In this document: positions 43,101 to 50,024 of the stretch, in pieces
How the letters are laid out: each line of letters begins with the position of its first letter
Position numbering within the stretch: the first letter of the stretch is position 1
Source: Dehalococcoidales bacterium
GTDB taxonomy: Bacteria; Chloroflexota; Dehalococcoidia; Dehalococcoidales; CSSed11-197
Direction of reading: 5' to 3'
DNA: 50,514 bases
NCBI GenBank assembly: GCA_028717385.1
Contig: JAQUNW010000001.1
Location: forward strand, 77,062 to 127,575
The notes under the pieces: model-generated
What the model was told of the DNA's origin: nothing
What the model saw: the letters and a program-made list of their open reading frames with translations, nothing else
Database searches by the model: none
Position numbers and translations under genes: made by a program

Positions 43101-43644
43101 CACTGAACTCTTCTGCAGTTTCCAGAAATGCCTGCTCGCCAATGCTCTGCGGCATGTAATCATTGCCATGGGCAAAGTTCACCACGATGTAAGCATCCCG
43201 GTCCGGATTTTTCCGTTCCAGGTTGGCACCATTCAGCTTGAGGTGGTAAAAATCAAACTTGAGAGCCAGCATATCCTGCTTGCGCAATACCGATGCACTG
43301 AAGTCCGGCTTGACCGTATCGGGTTCGTCCGGAGAGCACCCTTCGAGCGGCAGTTTGATGTTGCAGGAATCGATGGCTATTTGGGGCACAACTCCATTGA
43401 TCAGCATTATCGAACCACCCAAAGCTGCCAGTTTCAGCAGGGCACGTCGAGTTATCGGCTGGCTGCCGAGTGCATCGGTAACCAGCAAGATCTGTCTGAG
43501 GATTAATGGGTCCTGTATCGACGGCAGATCCGAATGTTTGTTGGCACTAAAAAAATCGGATACAAAGCGCCGCCTATCAATATCCTGGGGATCATCTTCG
43601 AGAGGGGATTGGTCTCCGTTTGGATCCAGATTACCTGCTTCCAT
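40141..43644 (-). CDS. Giant 1167-residue protein with twin-arginine-like segment, first gene of the operon
   Basis: No family is recognised. The N terminus is acidic (residues 1-22), then DRRRFVSDFF near 22-31. A twin-arginine-like hydrophobic segment (ITRRALLKLAALGGSIMLINGVVPQIA) sits near 64-90, unusually far in for a Tat signal. The next region is beta-rich and holds Pro-rich linkers (for example near 180-200). From about 880 to 1120 the protein is a run of short alternating strands (for example FGASMAIDIGVASGKIYIAGGIYF, LGLITLSIEFYLGLAF, VEVLFFSASVELSVE), as in a beta-barrel or beta-solenoid. The start is the ATG at 43644, 7 bases after AGGAGG; the GTG at 43650 would be too close. An export role is inferred from the RR segment only. 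Confidence 0.85.
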   Translation of the reverse strand: MEAGNLDPNGDQSPLEDDPQDIDRRRFVSDFFSANKHSDLPSIQDPLILRQILLVTDALGSQPITRRALLKLAALGGSIMLINGVVPQIAIDSCNIKLPLEGCSPDEPDTVKPDFSASVLRKQDMLALKFDFYHLKLNGANLERKNPDRDAYIVVNFAHGNDYMPQSIGEQAFLETAEEFSDDTEDPDNSPNPPGGSDPLPQPGSVAARLSGPSRLVFKIPPGTPPIPFTLNELLSWEKYELSVAPTALPVDETVSGKEPSEPLWWQTAIEVPWQLIISPNRYAGWAHASSTVTHNNVTELWHTRLGVRKTTGEKTGTFTVDEKEELYRTLRAIWTPGFDRAVTPDANDLTPFRMSLTNNDRWQLVRLTSDYNIIPPGNITQYYKPQPIQAERFMLSSLGAWMDTIGQWPDAPAAADLDVIEWRHLAAMARDSYVRVVYKGFLFPTGHSATLVKVTERKCQAVPGSSTLGGKPAAYLRQRFFIVVRQPVKTYPAHSSQPHQGRQWPFESVRITTLVTPSLDDPSLHGDAYDLEGQGQKAFWPRVAGNDYLFHLVATDGDGQKSEFTTPLAFISSTLQQPADVVSFLEGAVEAYNTAAANEQRRNRSLQGQKVAFAPSSKKDGVSGGKPGDTSTEVKIITLGATLPSPSNIALPDTQARFFPTWQEAEVRLSAAEQTSGGSLPGPVIIQLHPSYLTGGFQPASNPAYVWAKLKSGVGLSFDGSGDKSGGVITPNINIGGLSRSIGPVGGSVDTVPTTFNPDQFFSGAKILGGLLLAEIIQAATMGDGRKTPKLTNHVIYPNGNNLLPPQALETRLDWKPDVKADPMGIFEPTSLTSMEVKGVFTTPLDPPGEPRYNISGDLRDFWVNMIGNGSLLFLKLHFTKIVFTAETGKKADVDVDIDQTEFAGCLEFVNPLKNFMKNFGNGMSADITPTQASVGLNLPIPNITVGIVAIQNMSLGVKLTIPFTGNPARVRFNFCEREKPFLLTVFAIGGGGFFAIEIGLDGVERIEAALEFGASMAIDIGVASGKIYIAGGIYFEMEKVGQPDETIALTSYIRMGGSMKILGLITLSIEFYLGLAFQKPPNELWGQAKITVKVEVLFFSASVELSVERRIAGGGDSESMVAGGRKPEMVKLSAVAGGDNIGGFQDLVSNDEWIEYTRAFAQVPV

Positions 43645-43786
43645 AAACACACCTCCTGGATGCGTTTGAACAGTGTAAATACTCCTATGGAACCAGAGCT
43701 TTAGTGTTGATTGTTAAAGCCCTTTTTGGATATTGTTTTAGTAGCCCCTTCCTCCTGAGTCATAATAAAATAATGTATAGAATAGA

Positions 43787-43815
43787 AATATAGAACGCAG
43801 CCGCGTCAGTGTCAA
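43787..43815 (-). promoter_or_regulatory. Near-consensus promoter of the giant-protein operon
   Basis: On the minus strand a perfect TTGACA (43815-43810) and TATATT (43792-43787) are separated by exactly 17 bases. Transcription would start near 43780, giving a leader of about 135 bases before the ATG at 43644. The leader contains a second AGGAGG-like site without a nearby start codon. Confidence 0.7.
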
Positions 43816-43848
43816 TAGGGATTAATATCATTACTCACGGAAAAGTTT

Positions 43849-43888
43849 TTGGTAAACGGATGCACGTCTTTGCGCATCCGTTTACCAA
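43849..43888. repeat. Perfect 15-base inverted repeat between serpin and giant-protein operon
   Basis: Arms at 43849-43863 and 43874-43888 (TTGGTAAACGGATGC and its complement) enclose a 10-base loop. No T-run follows on either strand, so it is a hairpin of uncertain role: a possible terminator of the serpin transcript or an operator upstream of the giant-protein promoter. Confidence 0.6.
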
Positions 43889-43899
43889 TGTCAATAGAT

Positions 43900-43934
43900 C
43901 AGGCAGGTCTGATGATATTATTCAGGCCTGCCTG
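43900..43934 (-). terminator. Hairpin downstream of the serpin gene
   Basis: Arms CAGGCAGGTCTGA at 43900-43912 and TCAGGCCTGCCTG at 43922-43934 pair with one mismatch. It lies 35 bases after the serpin stop and 12 bases before the next inverted repeat. No long T-tract follows. Confidence 0.45.
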
Positions 43935-43968
43935 GATTGTTTAACATGTCAATAGAGGCTGAAACTAC

Positions 43969-45261
43969 CTAAACTTCAGGATTTACCACACGGCCGACAA
44001 ATAGATTGGCTCCGGTGATATTATCTCGAATAAGGTATATAAAAGGTCGGTTCATATTAAACTCAACCTGCTGCGAAGGGGCTGAAACTGTCTGCATAAT
44101 CACTGCAGTTGCAGCTGCTGCTTCAGTGCCAGCTTCGTTGACTGAGATGAAGGCCTTGTGCACAACCTCAGCTATGCTAAGATCCTGAGCACCTGTCATA
44201 CCGGAAAAGTCTGCCCCTTCGGTAAAAGCGATTGGCATGCCCATATCAGCAAGGGAATCCTTTAAATTAAAGCGCGATTCGTATTTAAATTTTGGCATGC
44301 TCAGTATTACCTGATGACTCGAGAGAGCTTCTGTGATGCCGAAAACAACATCGGCATTTATATTTTCTTCAAATGTTTTGAAATAACCTTCGGCAGGAAG
44401 CAGGATAATCATTGAAAGCTCCTGTCCGTCATAAGGTATTTCTATTGCCTGGTAGTAATCACCCTCTGTGTAATTGAACCTTTGTTCCTGTTTCATCATC
44501 GAAACAGACAATCGGGAACCATCAAGCAGGAAGAAAAGCTCTTCTGTGGTAACCTCCTCGTCGAAAGGGTAAAGCCAGGCTGCGTTGAAATAAATTGCAT
44601 TGGTTAACACCAGCCGGGTCAGTGCATCTATTGCTCCAGCGGGGACTAAATCCTTAATACGTTCCTCGGTTTGCTGGCTAACCCAGTCATTTATAACCTT
44701 GCGGGATTCTTCTGTATCTTCTATAAAATCTAATATCCGTAATCCCGCATCATAATTTTCTGCCAGAACATCCAGGAAATCATCCATAAAATAGTAGTTT
44801 TCCTGACCCCAGATGGCATTGACGACATTTAATCTGAAGCCGTCACCGTCACTGCCTTTAGCACCTTCCCCCCGTTTGGCCAGCTCTATGTCCAGCTGGT
44901 TAAAAGCCGGGTGCAAATCGTCTTGAGATAGATAGAAATGCAGGGTTTCAGCAATCTGTTCAGCCGTCATCCCCAGGGCGCCAGCATAGGTCATAGCCAG
45001 TGCCACCGAAATCGAATGCGGAGAATAAAACAGGTTGTCATCTTCTATTGATCTAAGCGCGTGGTAGAGATCATATGCGAAATCGCTGTTACCTTCCACC
45101 AGCGTTTCCAGCTCCGCTGAGCTTACATCAGGGGAGGTAATACGATGTTTATCAGATTTAAGAACTTCGGCAGATACGGTTTGTGAGCAAGCCGCAAGAG
45201 AAGCGGTTAAAATCAGGGCGAGCAAGAATAATAAACCTTTGTTTAGTGTCTTAAAATGCAT
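43969..45261 (-). CDS. Serpin-family protease inhibitor, lipoprotein
   Basis: A 430-residue serpin with a lipoprotein signal peptide: hydrophobic residues 9-22, then LAAC with the lipidated Cys at 25. The fold begins FAYDLYHALRS and continues with NLFYSPHSISVALAMTYAGALGMTAEQIAETL near 75-106, NAIYFNAAWLYPF near 222 and SMPKFKYESRFNLKDSLADMGM near 315-335. The C-terminal block NRPFIYLIRD is followed by FVGRVVNP. The reactive-centre hinge GTEAAAATAV near 378-387 has the small residues of inhibitory serpins. By spacing from the hinge, the scissile bond would be Val-Ser near 392-393, implying elastase-like proteases; this could be off by one. Serpins trap serine or cysteine proteases at the cell surface. 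The ATG has a GGGGG ribosome-binding site. Confidence 0.95.
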   Translation of the reverse strand: MHFKTLNKGLLFLLALILTASLAACSQTVSAEVLKSDKHRITSPDVSSAELETLVEGNSDFAYDLYHALRSIEDDNLFYSPHSISVALAMTYAGALGMTAEQIAETLHFYLSQDDLHPAFNQLDIELAKRGEGAKGSDGDGFRLNVVNAIWGQENYYFMDDFLDVLAENYDAGLRILDFIEDTEESRKVINDWVSQQTEERIKDLVPAGAIDALTRLVLTNAIYFNAAWLYPFDEEVTTEELFFLLDGSRLSVSMMKQEQRFNYTEGDYYQAIEIPYDGQELSMIILLPAEGYFKTFEENINADVVFGITEALSSHQVILSMPKFKYESRFNLKDSLADMGMPIAFTEGADFSGMTGAQDLSIAEVVHKAFISVNEAGTEAAAATAVIMQTVSAPSQQVEFNMNRPFIYLIRDNITGANLFVGRVVNPEV

Positions 45262-45324
45262 ACCATTACCCCCTTAAAGTGGCAACTGTTATTACTATAA
45301 CGCAATAAATGATACCGGGTTAGC

Positions 45325-45333
45325 ATTATAACA
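45325..45333 (-). promoter_or_regulatory. Extended -10 promoter of the serpin gene
   Basis: On the minus strand TG-T-TATAAT (TATAAT at 45330-45325) is a perfect extended -10 element. No good -35 hexamer is seen 17 bases upstream. A start near 45318 gives a leader of about 57 bases to the ATG at 45261. Confidence 0.45.
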
Positions 45334-45416
45334 AAGAAAAGCGCATTGACTTTTTTGGGCGCACTTCAAGAATTACCCTTGCCAGTATGTTTCATCCTGT
45401 GTAAATTAAACGATAG

Positions 45417-46034
45417 TTAAAACTCTGATTTTATATGCCCGGCTATCAGATTGATTGCCTCAAACAGCTCTGTCGAAAATAGCGCGTATGGAATACGTAT
45501 CCTGATATACCCTTTCTTCAACTCAGGAGAAATCTCGAGGCTGCCTTGAAACTCTGATTTTAAGATAAGCTCTTCCAGGCGATAATCAAACCTTAAGCTC
45601 AACGAAAAAGATTTATCACCAGCCCAATTAATAGAAGAATGCTTGGGATTGCTGTGCTTTTTTATTCTAAGATATGTCTTTTTAGGTTTTCTGATTTCCA
45701 AATTAGGGCTATTGACCTGAAAATCAATGTAATAGTTAGTTCCGTATTGTGAAGATATCCCTATAAGGTTTATCCACTGTATATTTTTCTCTTTAATACC
45801 AATTACATAAAGTAAGCGTGTGGATGAAAAACGTTGAAAGCCTGTTTTCTCTCTAATGGTTTCTTCTGATGGCAAATAAGTATTAAGCCCGATTCCTTGT
45901 AAGTGGAGAAGTAATTCCTCCCCTTTATGGGGACCTTGTTTTTTTCTTTTTCTCAGTGCAATTGGCAAACCAATTCCAGCCACTAAGGCTGTTACCACTC
46001 CGATTATGATATTAATTATATTAGCCCAATCCAA
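45417..46034 (-). CDS. Membrane-anchored protein of unknown function
   Basis: A 205-residue protein with one N-terminal membrane helix (residues about 5-27) followed by a very basic RKRKKQGPHKG stretch, which predicts the soluble part to be in the cytoplasm. The soluble part (40-205) alternates beta strands and polar loops (for example FQRFSSTRLLYVIGI, YYIDFQVNSP, GYIRIRIPYALF) with a closing helix (LFEAINLIAGHI). I recognise no family. The codon and base usage is A/T-rich compared with the giant-protein operon next door. No strong ribosome-binding site is seen; AAGGAATAA lies before the ATG at 46034. Confidence 0.68.
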   Translation of the reverse strand: MDWANIINIIIGVVTALVAGIGLPIALRKRKKQGPHKGEELLLHLQGIGLNTYLPSEETIREKTGFQRFSSTRLLYVIGIKEKNIQWINLIGISSQYGTNYYIDFQVNSPNLEIRKPKKTYLRIKKHSNPKHSSINWAGDKSFSLSLRFDYRLEELILKSEFQGSLEISPELKKGYIRIRIPYALFSTELFEAINLIAGHIKSEF

Positions 46035-46126
46035 TTATAATTATTCCTTTTGTAAAATTGATCTTAATATATATTGTAAGCTTGAATACTCGAAGTGGCA
46101 ATCTGAAAGCAGATCGCCGCAAATTC

Positions 46127-46160
46127 ATGAACCTCCTGGCTGTTAAGCCAGGAGGTTCAT
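46127..46160. terminator. Perfect hairpin downstream of the Thr-rich lipoprotein gene
   Basis: A perfect 15-base inverted repeat (46127-46141 and 46146-46160) with a GTTA loop; the core is AACCTCCTGGCT/AGCCAGGAGGTT. It begins 21 bases after the lipoprotein stop. The T-tract on the minus strand is weak (GAATTT). The plus strand ends in ATTTTC. Confidence 0.7.
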
Positions 46161-46181
46161 ATTTTCAACAAGAAACCGATT

Positions 46182-46778
46182 TTAGTAGAAACTAAACGGA
46201 GTATCCTGCATTCTGTCTACTGCATCGGTATCATCGATTACCGTATAATCACAATTCTGGATTACCAGCAGATCATAGAATAAGCCGTAAACTTCACCCA
46301 CAACATCTACCACAACTCCAATTTTGACTTTTTCCAGGTTGATTAGATATTGTGGTTTAAATTTGACATTACCACCCCTGGCATACCAATCAGTTCCCGT
46401 ACCTTTATACAAAGGCACCATATCGTCAATACTGACGTTTTTAAACAGGTATGTTTTACCCTTATATTTTGCCTCTGCTGCCTCAGGATCCTCTTTAAAT
46501 TCGCGGTATAACTGCTCTCCGTCTATCACTACCGGCTCCGATGGTGGAGTTGTAGCCGGAGGAGTGGTGGTGATTGTAATCGGCGGTGCAGGAGTGGTAG
46601 TCACTACCGGTTTAGTGGTAACCAGCGAATTGCTGGTAGTTGGCGGATTATATATCGCTGTAGTGGTTGGAGCAGTGGTTGTGATATCAACCTGGCCGGT
46701 ATTAACACAGCCAGTTGTAGCTACTACTGAAAAAAGAGTAACTAGCATTGTTATTATTATGATCTTACTATTCTTCAT
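46182..46778 (-). CDS. Thr/Pro-rich lipoprotein with OB-fold-like C-terminal domain
   Basis: A 198-residue surface lipoprotein. A hydrophobic signal (residues 5-20) ends in ATTGC with the lipidated Cys at 24. Residues 30-83 are a Thr/Pro-rich low-complexity stalk (many TTT, TTP runs). The C-terminal domain (about 86-190) starts VIDGEQLYREFKEDPEAAEAKYKGKTYLFKNVSI, the pattern of the tRNA_anti-like/OB-fold family, followed by two strand pairs and CDYTVID. In that family the fold binds small ligands or oligomers; the ligand is unknown. The gene lies downstream of hcp on the same strand, 38 bases after its stop, so weak cotranscription is possible. Confidence 0.8.
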   Translation of the reverse strand: MKNSKIIIITMLVTLFSVVATTGCVNTGQVDITTTAPTTTAIYNPPTTSNSLVTTKPVVTTTPAPPITITTTPPATTPPSEPVVIDGEQLYREFKEDPEAAEAKYKGKTYLFKNVSIDDMVPLYKGTGTDWYARGGNVKFKPQYLINLEKVKIGVVVDVVGEVYGLFYDLLVIQNCDYTVIDDTDAVDRMQDTPFSFY

Positions 46779-46816
46779 CTATATCCTTCTTATGGTCTAT
46801 TCATGGATTTTTGTCT

Positions 46817-48385
46817 TTATTTCCCAGCAGCAATAGCCTTCATATCAGCTTCTGGTGTGGAAATCGGTTTAATATTAAAGGCTTCAACAAGCTTACCCAG
46901 AACATTGGGCGAAATGAAAGCCGGTAAGCTTGGGCCAAGATATATATTTTTAATGCCAAGAGATAGTAACGTAAGAAGTATGCAAACAGCCTTTTGCTCA
47001 TACCATGAAAGTACCAGAGAAAGAGGCAGATCATTTACACCGCAATTGAATGCTTTTGCCAGCGCAAGAGCTACTTGGATAGCAGAATATGCATCATTGC
47101 ATTGCCCCATATCAATTAGTCTGGGGATACCACCGATTTGCCCAATGTTAAGATCATTAAACCGGTATTTGCCACAACCAAGAGTCAATACGATTGAATC
47201 TTTTGGAGAGTTTTTCACAAAATCCGTATAATAATTCCTGCCTGGCTTTGCTCCATCGCACCCGCCAACCAGGTAGAAGCGCTTGATAGCGCCGGACTTA
47301 ACTCCATCAATTATAGTTCCAGCCACACTCAGTACTGCGTTTTGGGCAAATCCTGTCATCAGTTCCGAACCACCATTTACCCCAGTAAAAAGCTTACCCT
47401 CTTCCCAGCCTCCAAGCTCAAGCGCTTTGGTTATAGCAGGAGAAAAATCCTTGACTCCTGATTGTTCCTTTATATGTTTTATCCCCGGGTAACCTACAAC
47501 AGAAGTGGTATAAATCCGGTCAGAGTAAGAAGGTTTAGGTGGCATCAAGCAGTTGGTGGTATAAACAACCACTGCTGGTATGTGGCTAAATTCTTTCTGC
47601 TGGTTTTGCCAGGCCGTTCCGAAATTCCCCTTTAAATGGCTATATTTTCTTAGAGCCGGATAACCATGTGCTGGCAGCATCTCTCCATGAGTGTATATAT
47701 TTATACCCTTGCCTTTCGTCTGATCGAGGAGCTGCTTTAAATCCAGCAGGTCATGACCGGTGATTACTATAAAAGGTCCCTTTTCGACTTTCATGCTGAC
47801 TTTTGCTGGCTCCGGATTACCGAACGTAGTGGTGTGAGCTTCATCAAGCAAGGCCATACATTGAAGGTTGACTAGCCCGAATTCGAGTATAAGATTAAGC
47901 CATTCTTCAGCGGTATGGTCTCCACCTATGGCACGCATACCTTTATAGAGCCAGGCAGTAACATCTTTATCATTTTTACCAAGCAGATGTGCATGCCAAG
48001 CATAAGCCGCCATACCTCTCAAGCCGAAAAGCAGGGTGGAACGAAGAGAGACGATATCTTCATTCCCGGCAAACAAATCGCTAGCTGCCATGTCAGAAGC
48101 TCCACCCAAGTGGTTTTTCTCTGTTTTAATCTGTGTTTTAATTTCATCGATAGCTGCTGGGTCGAAGTTGACGTTGGTCAACGTAGCGAACAGGCTCTTC
48201 ATCATGAGTTCGTCCACTTTTTTACCGGGAGTTTTGCCTTCTGCTGCTCTGGCAAGTCCAATAATCGCTCCGGTGAGTTCGTCTTGCTTTGCAGATACTT
48301 CCGGTGTTTTTCCGCAAACACCTATTTTGGTGCAACCTTTGCCTGCTGCGGTTTGCTCACACTGGAAACAAAACATATCGTTCAT
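46817..48385 (-). CDS. hcp: Hybrid cluster protein (hydroxylamine reductase)
   Basis: A 522-residue iron-sulfur protein with the hybrid 4Fe-2O-2S centre. It acts in anaerobes in nitric-oxide and hydroxylamine detoxification. The N-terminal 4Fe-4S motif CxxCx8Cx5C is seen as CFQCEQTAAGKGCTKIGVC (residues 5-23). Hybrid-cluster ligands appear in THGEMLPAHGYP near 231-242, TTNCLMPP near 280, VGGCDGAKPGRN near 375, LTLGCGKYRF near 405 and the Glu- and Cys-containing segments in between. The length fits the short, anaerobic class without the extra N-terminal insert. The gene is divergent from a Crp/Fnr regulator across 109 bases with an operator-like palindrome. The ribosome-binding site is AGGGG. 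Confidence 0.96.
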   Translation of the reverse strand: MNDMFCFQCEQTAAGKGCTKIGVCGKTPEVSAKQDELTGAIIGLARAAEGKTPGKKVDELMMKSLFATLTNVNFDPAAIDEIKTQIKTEKNHLGGASDMAASDLFAGNEDIVSLRSTLLFGLRGMAAYAWHAHLLGKNDKDVTAWLYKGMRAIGGDHTAEEWLNLILEFGLVNLQCMALLDEAHTTTFGNPEPAKVSMKVEKGPFIVITGHDLLDLKQLLDQTKGKGINIYTHGEMLPAHGYPALRKYSHLKGNFGTAWQNQQKEFSHIPAVVVYTTNCLMPPKPSYSDRIYTTSVVGYPGIKHIKEQSGVKDFSPAITKALELGGWEEGKLFTGVNGGSELMTGFAQNAVLSVAGTIIDGVKSGAIKRFYLVGGCDGAKPGRNYYTDFVKNSPKDSIVLTLGCGKYRFNDLNIGQIGGIPRLIDMGQCNDAYSAIQVALALAKAFNCGVNDLPLSLVLSWYEQKAVCILLTLLSLGIKNIYLGPSLPAFISPNVLGKLVEAFNIKPISTPEADMKAIAAGK

Positions 48386-48432
48386 TATTTACCCCTATAA
48401 TTTTATATTATTACCTTGTCGCCGACGACATA

Positions 48433-48474
48433 AATATATTACAATTTTAAAGATAAGTCGGTAACATTTGTTAC
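48433..48474 (-). promoter_or_regulatory. hcp: HcpR-type operator and class II hcp promoter
   Basis: A perfect palindrome GTAAC-ATTT-GTTAC lies at 48461-48474. On the minus strand a TATATT -10 element lies at 48438-48433, whose centre is 32 bases from the palindrome centre. This is the geometry of a class II CRP/FNR site centred at -41.5, with transcription near 48426 and a leader of about 40 bases to hcp. For the regulator gene the same site lies 21-34 bases before its ATG, which suits autoregulation. Confidence 0.7.
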
Positions 48475-48494
48475 ATAATTTTCAGGAGGAAGAT

Positions 48495-49187
48495 ATGTAC
48501 ACAAAATGGCTTGGGGTTTTAAAGGCTTCCCCGATTTTTAACGATATTGAAGAAACCAATTTAAGCACTATGCTCCAATGCTTGAAACCAGTAAAAAAGG
48601 AATATGAAAATCGTGAAATAATCGCACTGGATGGAACAGATTTTTCCGGTATTGGAGTGGTTGCTGACGGTAAAATTGCTTTAACTCGAGATACTTTTGG
48701 CGGAAATCGAGTTATATTGCAGGTGTTAGGACCTGGAGACATCGTTGGGGAAATGGTAGCTTTTTCGAACCTTAAAAAATGGCCTTTTACCGTGATTGCC
48801 CAAGATGATTGTTGCCTGTTTTTTTTACCGACTTACAAAGTAATGGGGTACTGCTCCAATATCTGCAGTTCACATTCTACGCTTATAATGAATATATTAA
48901 ATATCCTCTCTAACAAAGCAATAGCTTTTTCCAAGACTATTGAACATCTCTCAGCCAGGAGTATCAGGGGCAGGGTATCAAGCTATCTTCTCGATGAGTT
49001 CAAACAGCGTGGGGAAAAACATTTTTCTCTCAGAATGAAAAGAAATGAGCTTTCTGATTATCTGGGCATCCCAAGGCCTTCCCTTTCAAGAGAAATGGCT
49101 AACATGAAAAATGATGGTATTATTGATTACGATGGCGCTGACATAACTATCAAGAGTGTTATCCGACTTGAAGAGGCAATCGAATAG
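48495..49187 (+). CDS. Crp/Fnr-family regulator, HcpR-like
   Basis: A 230-residue transcription factor. The N-terminal cyclic-nucleotide-binding-like domain spans about residues 8-125, with LDGTDFSGIGVVADGKIAL near 37-55 and VLGPGDIVGEMVAFSN near 72-87. A dimerisation helix (about 130-160) follows. The C-terminal winged helix (about 161-230) has LRMKRNELSDYLGIPRPSLSREMANMKNDGII, where PRPSLSRE is the recognition helix. It is divergent from hcp, the arrangement of HcpR regulators that activate hcp in response to nitrogen oxides. It has no N-terminal Cys cluster like FNR, so a 4Fe-4S sensor is unlikely. I start at the ATG at 48495 with AGGAGGA upstream rather than at 48468, which overlaps the palindrome. 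Confidence 0.92.
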   Translation: MYTKWLGVLKASPIFNDIEETNLSTMLQCLKPVKKEYENREIIALDGTDFSGIGVVADGKIALTRDTFGGNRVILQVLGPGDIVGEMVAFSNLKKWPFTVIAQDDCCLFFLPTYKVMGYCSNICSSHSTLIMNILNILSNKAIAFSKTIEHLSARSIRGRVSSYLLDEFKQRGEKHFSLRMKRNELSDYLGIPRPSLSREMANMKNDGIIDYDGADITIKSVIRLEEAIE

Positions 49188-49346
49188 TAATAGGTAGTAC
49201 TTTTGGCCATTTCATCTATTTACGCGCATGTTCATAAAGGATTTTTTTATTGCCCAATTATTTTTACTGTGTTGTAGTCAGCTAACTGAACGTACGCAAA
49301 CATTGATGCGCAATAATACTTCACCACAATTTTATTTATTTTGATT

Positions 49347-50024
49347 ATGAGCGAACGAATTCTTATCGTCGATGACGAGAGTAGCATACGAACCCTGCTT
49401 GGAATGAGCTTGTCCAAAATAGGTTACGACCGTGATAAGGCATCCAACGCTGAAGAAGCTCTTTCTCTGCTTGAAAAAAGGCTGTATGACCTGGTACTGC
49501 TTGACATAAGCATGCCTGGTATTACCGGTCGCAAGTTGCTACCGATAATTGAGTTAAAATACCCTGACACCGCTGTAATAATGGCGACTGCCCTGGGCGA
49601 TGCCTCGCTGGCGATAAAGTGTATGAAAGAAGGCGCTTATGATTATATTACCAAACCATTCGATTTCAATGATCTTCATACCAGTATAAATCGCACACTC
49701 GAAAAACGTCGTCTTGAACTGGAAAACCGGGAATATAAAGAGCATTTAGAAGAAAAGGTAAAAATCCAGGCTGATAAGATACGCCAATCATTTTTTAATG
49801 CAATTTCTTCTCTGGCGTATGCGCTCGAAGCAAGAGACGAATATACTAGCGGGCATTCGAACCGGGTAACAGAAACTGCAGTCTCAATTGCTCAGCATCT
49901 TGGATTACCCCCAGAAGAAGTTGGGGTGATACGTGTAGCCAGCACTGTGCACGATATAGGTAAAACAGGGGCTCGACGAAAGCCAGGTTGCTCAGACTAT
50001 CAGGAAACTGATAACACAGCTTGA
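49347..50024 (+). pseudogene. Response regulator with truncated HD domain
   Basis: The first 120 residues are a complete receiver domain: DDE acidic pocket at ILIVDDESS, phospho-acceptor Asp in LVLLDISMPGITG near 52, ATALG near 83 and Lys in YDYITKPFDF near 105. A coiled linker (about 125-155) follows. An HD-type domain starts at LAYALEARDEYTSGHSNRV near 161 and reaches ASTVHDIGKTG (about 197-207). The reading then becomes ARRKPGCSDYQETDNTA and stops, so at least the last two thirds of the HD/HD-GYP domain are missing. HD-GYP proteins degrade cyclic di-GMP, but this product would lack most of the active site. The ATG at 49347 is used, not the TTG at 49341. It may still make a receiver-only protein. 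Confidence 0.78.
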
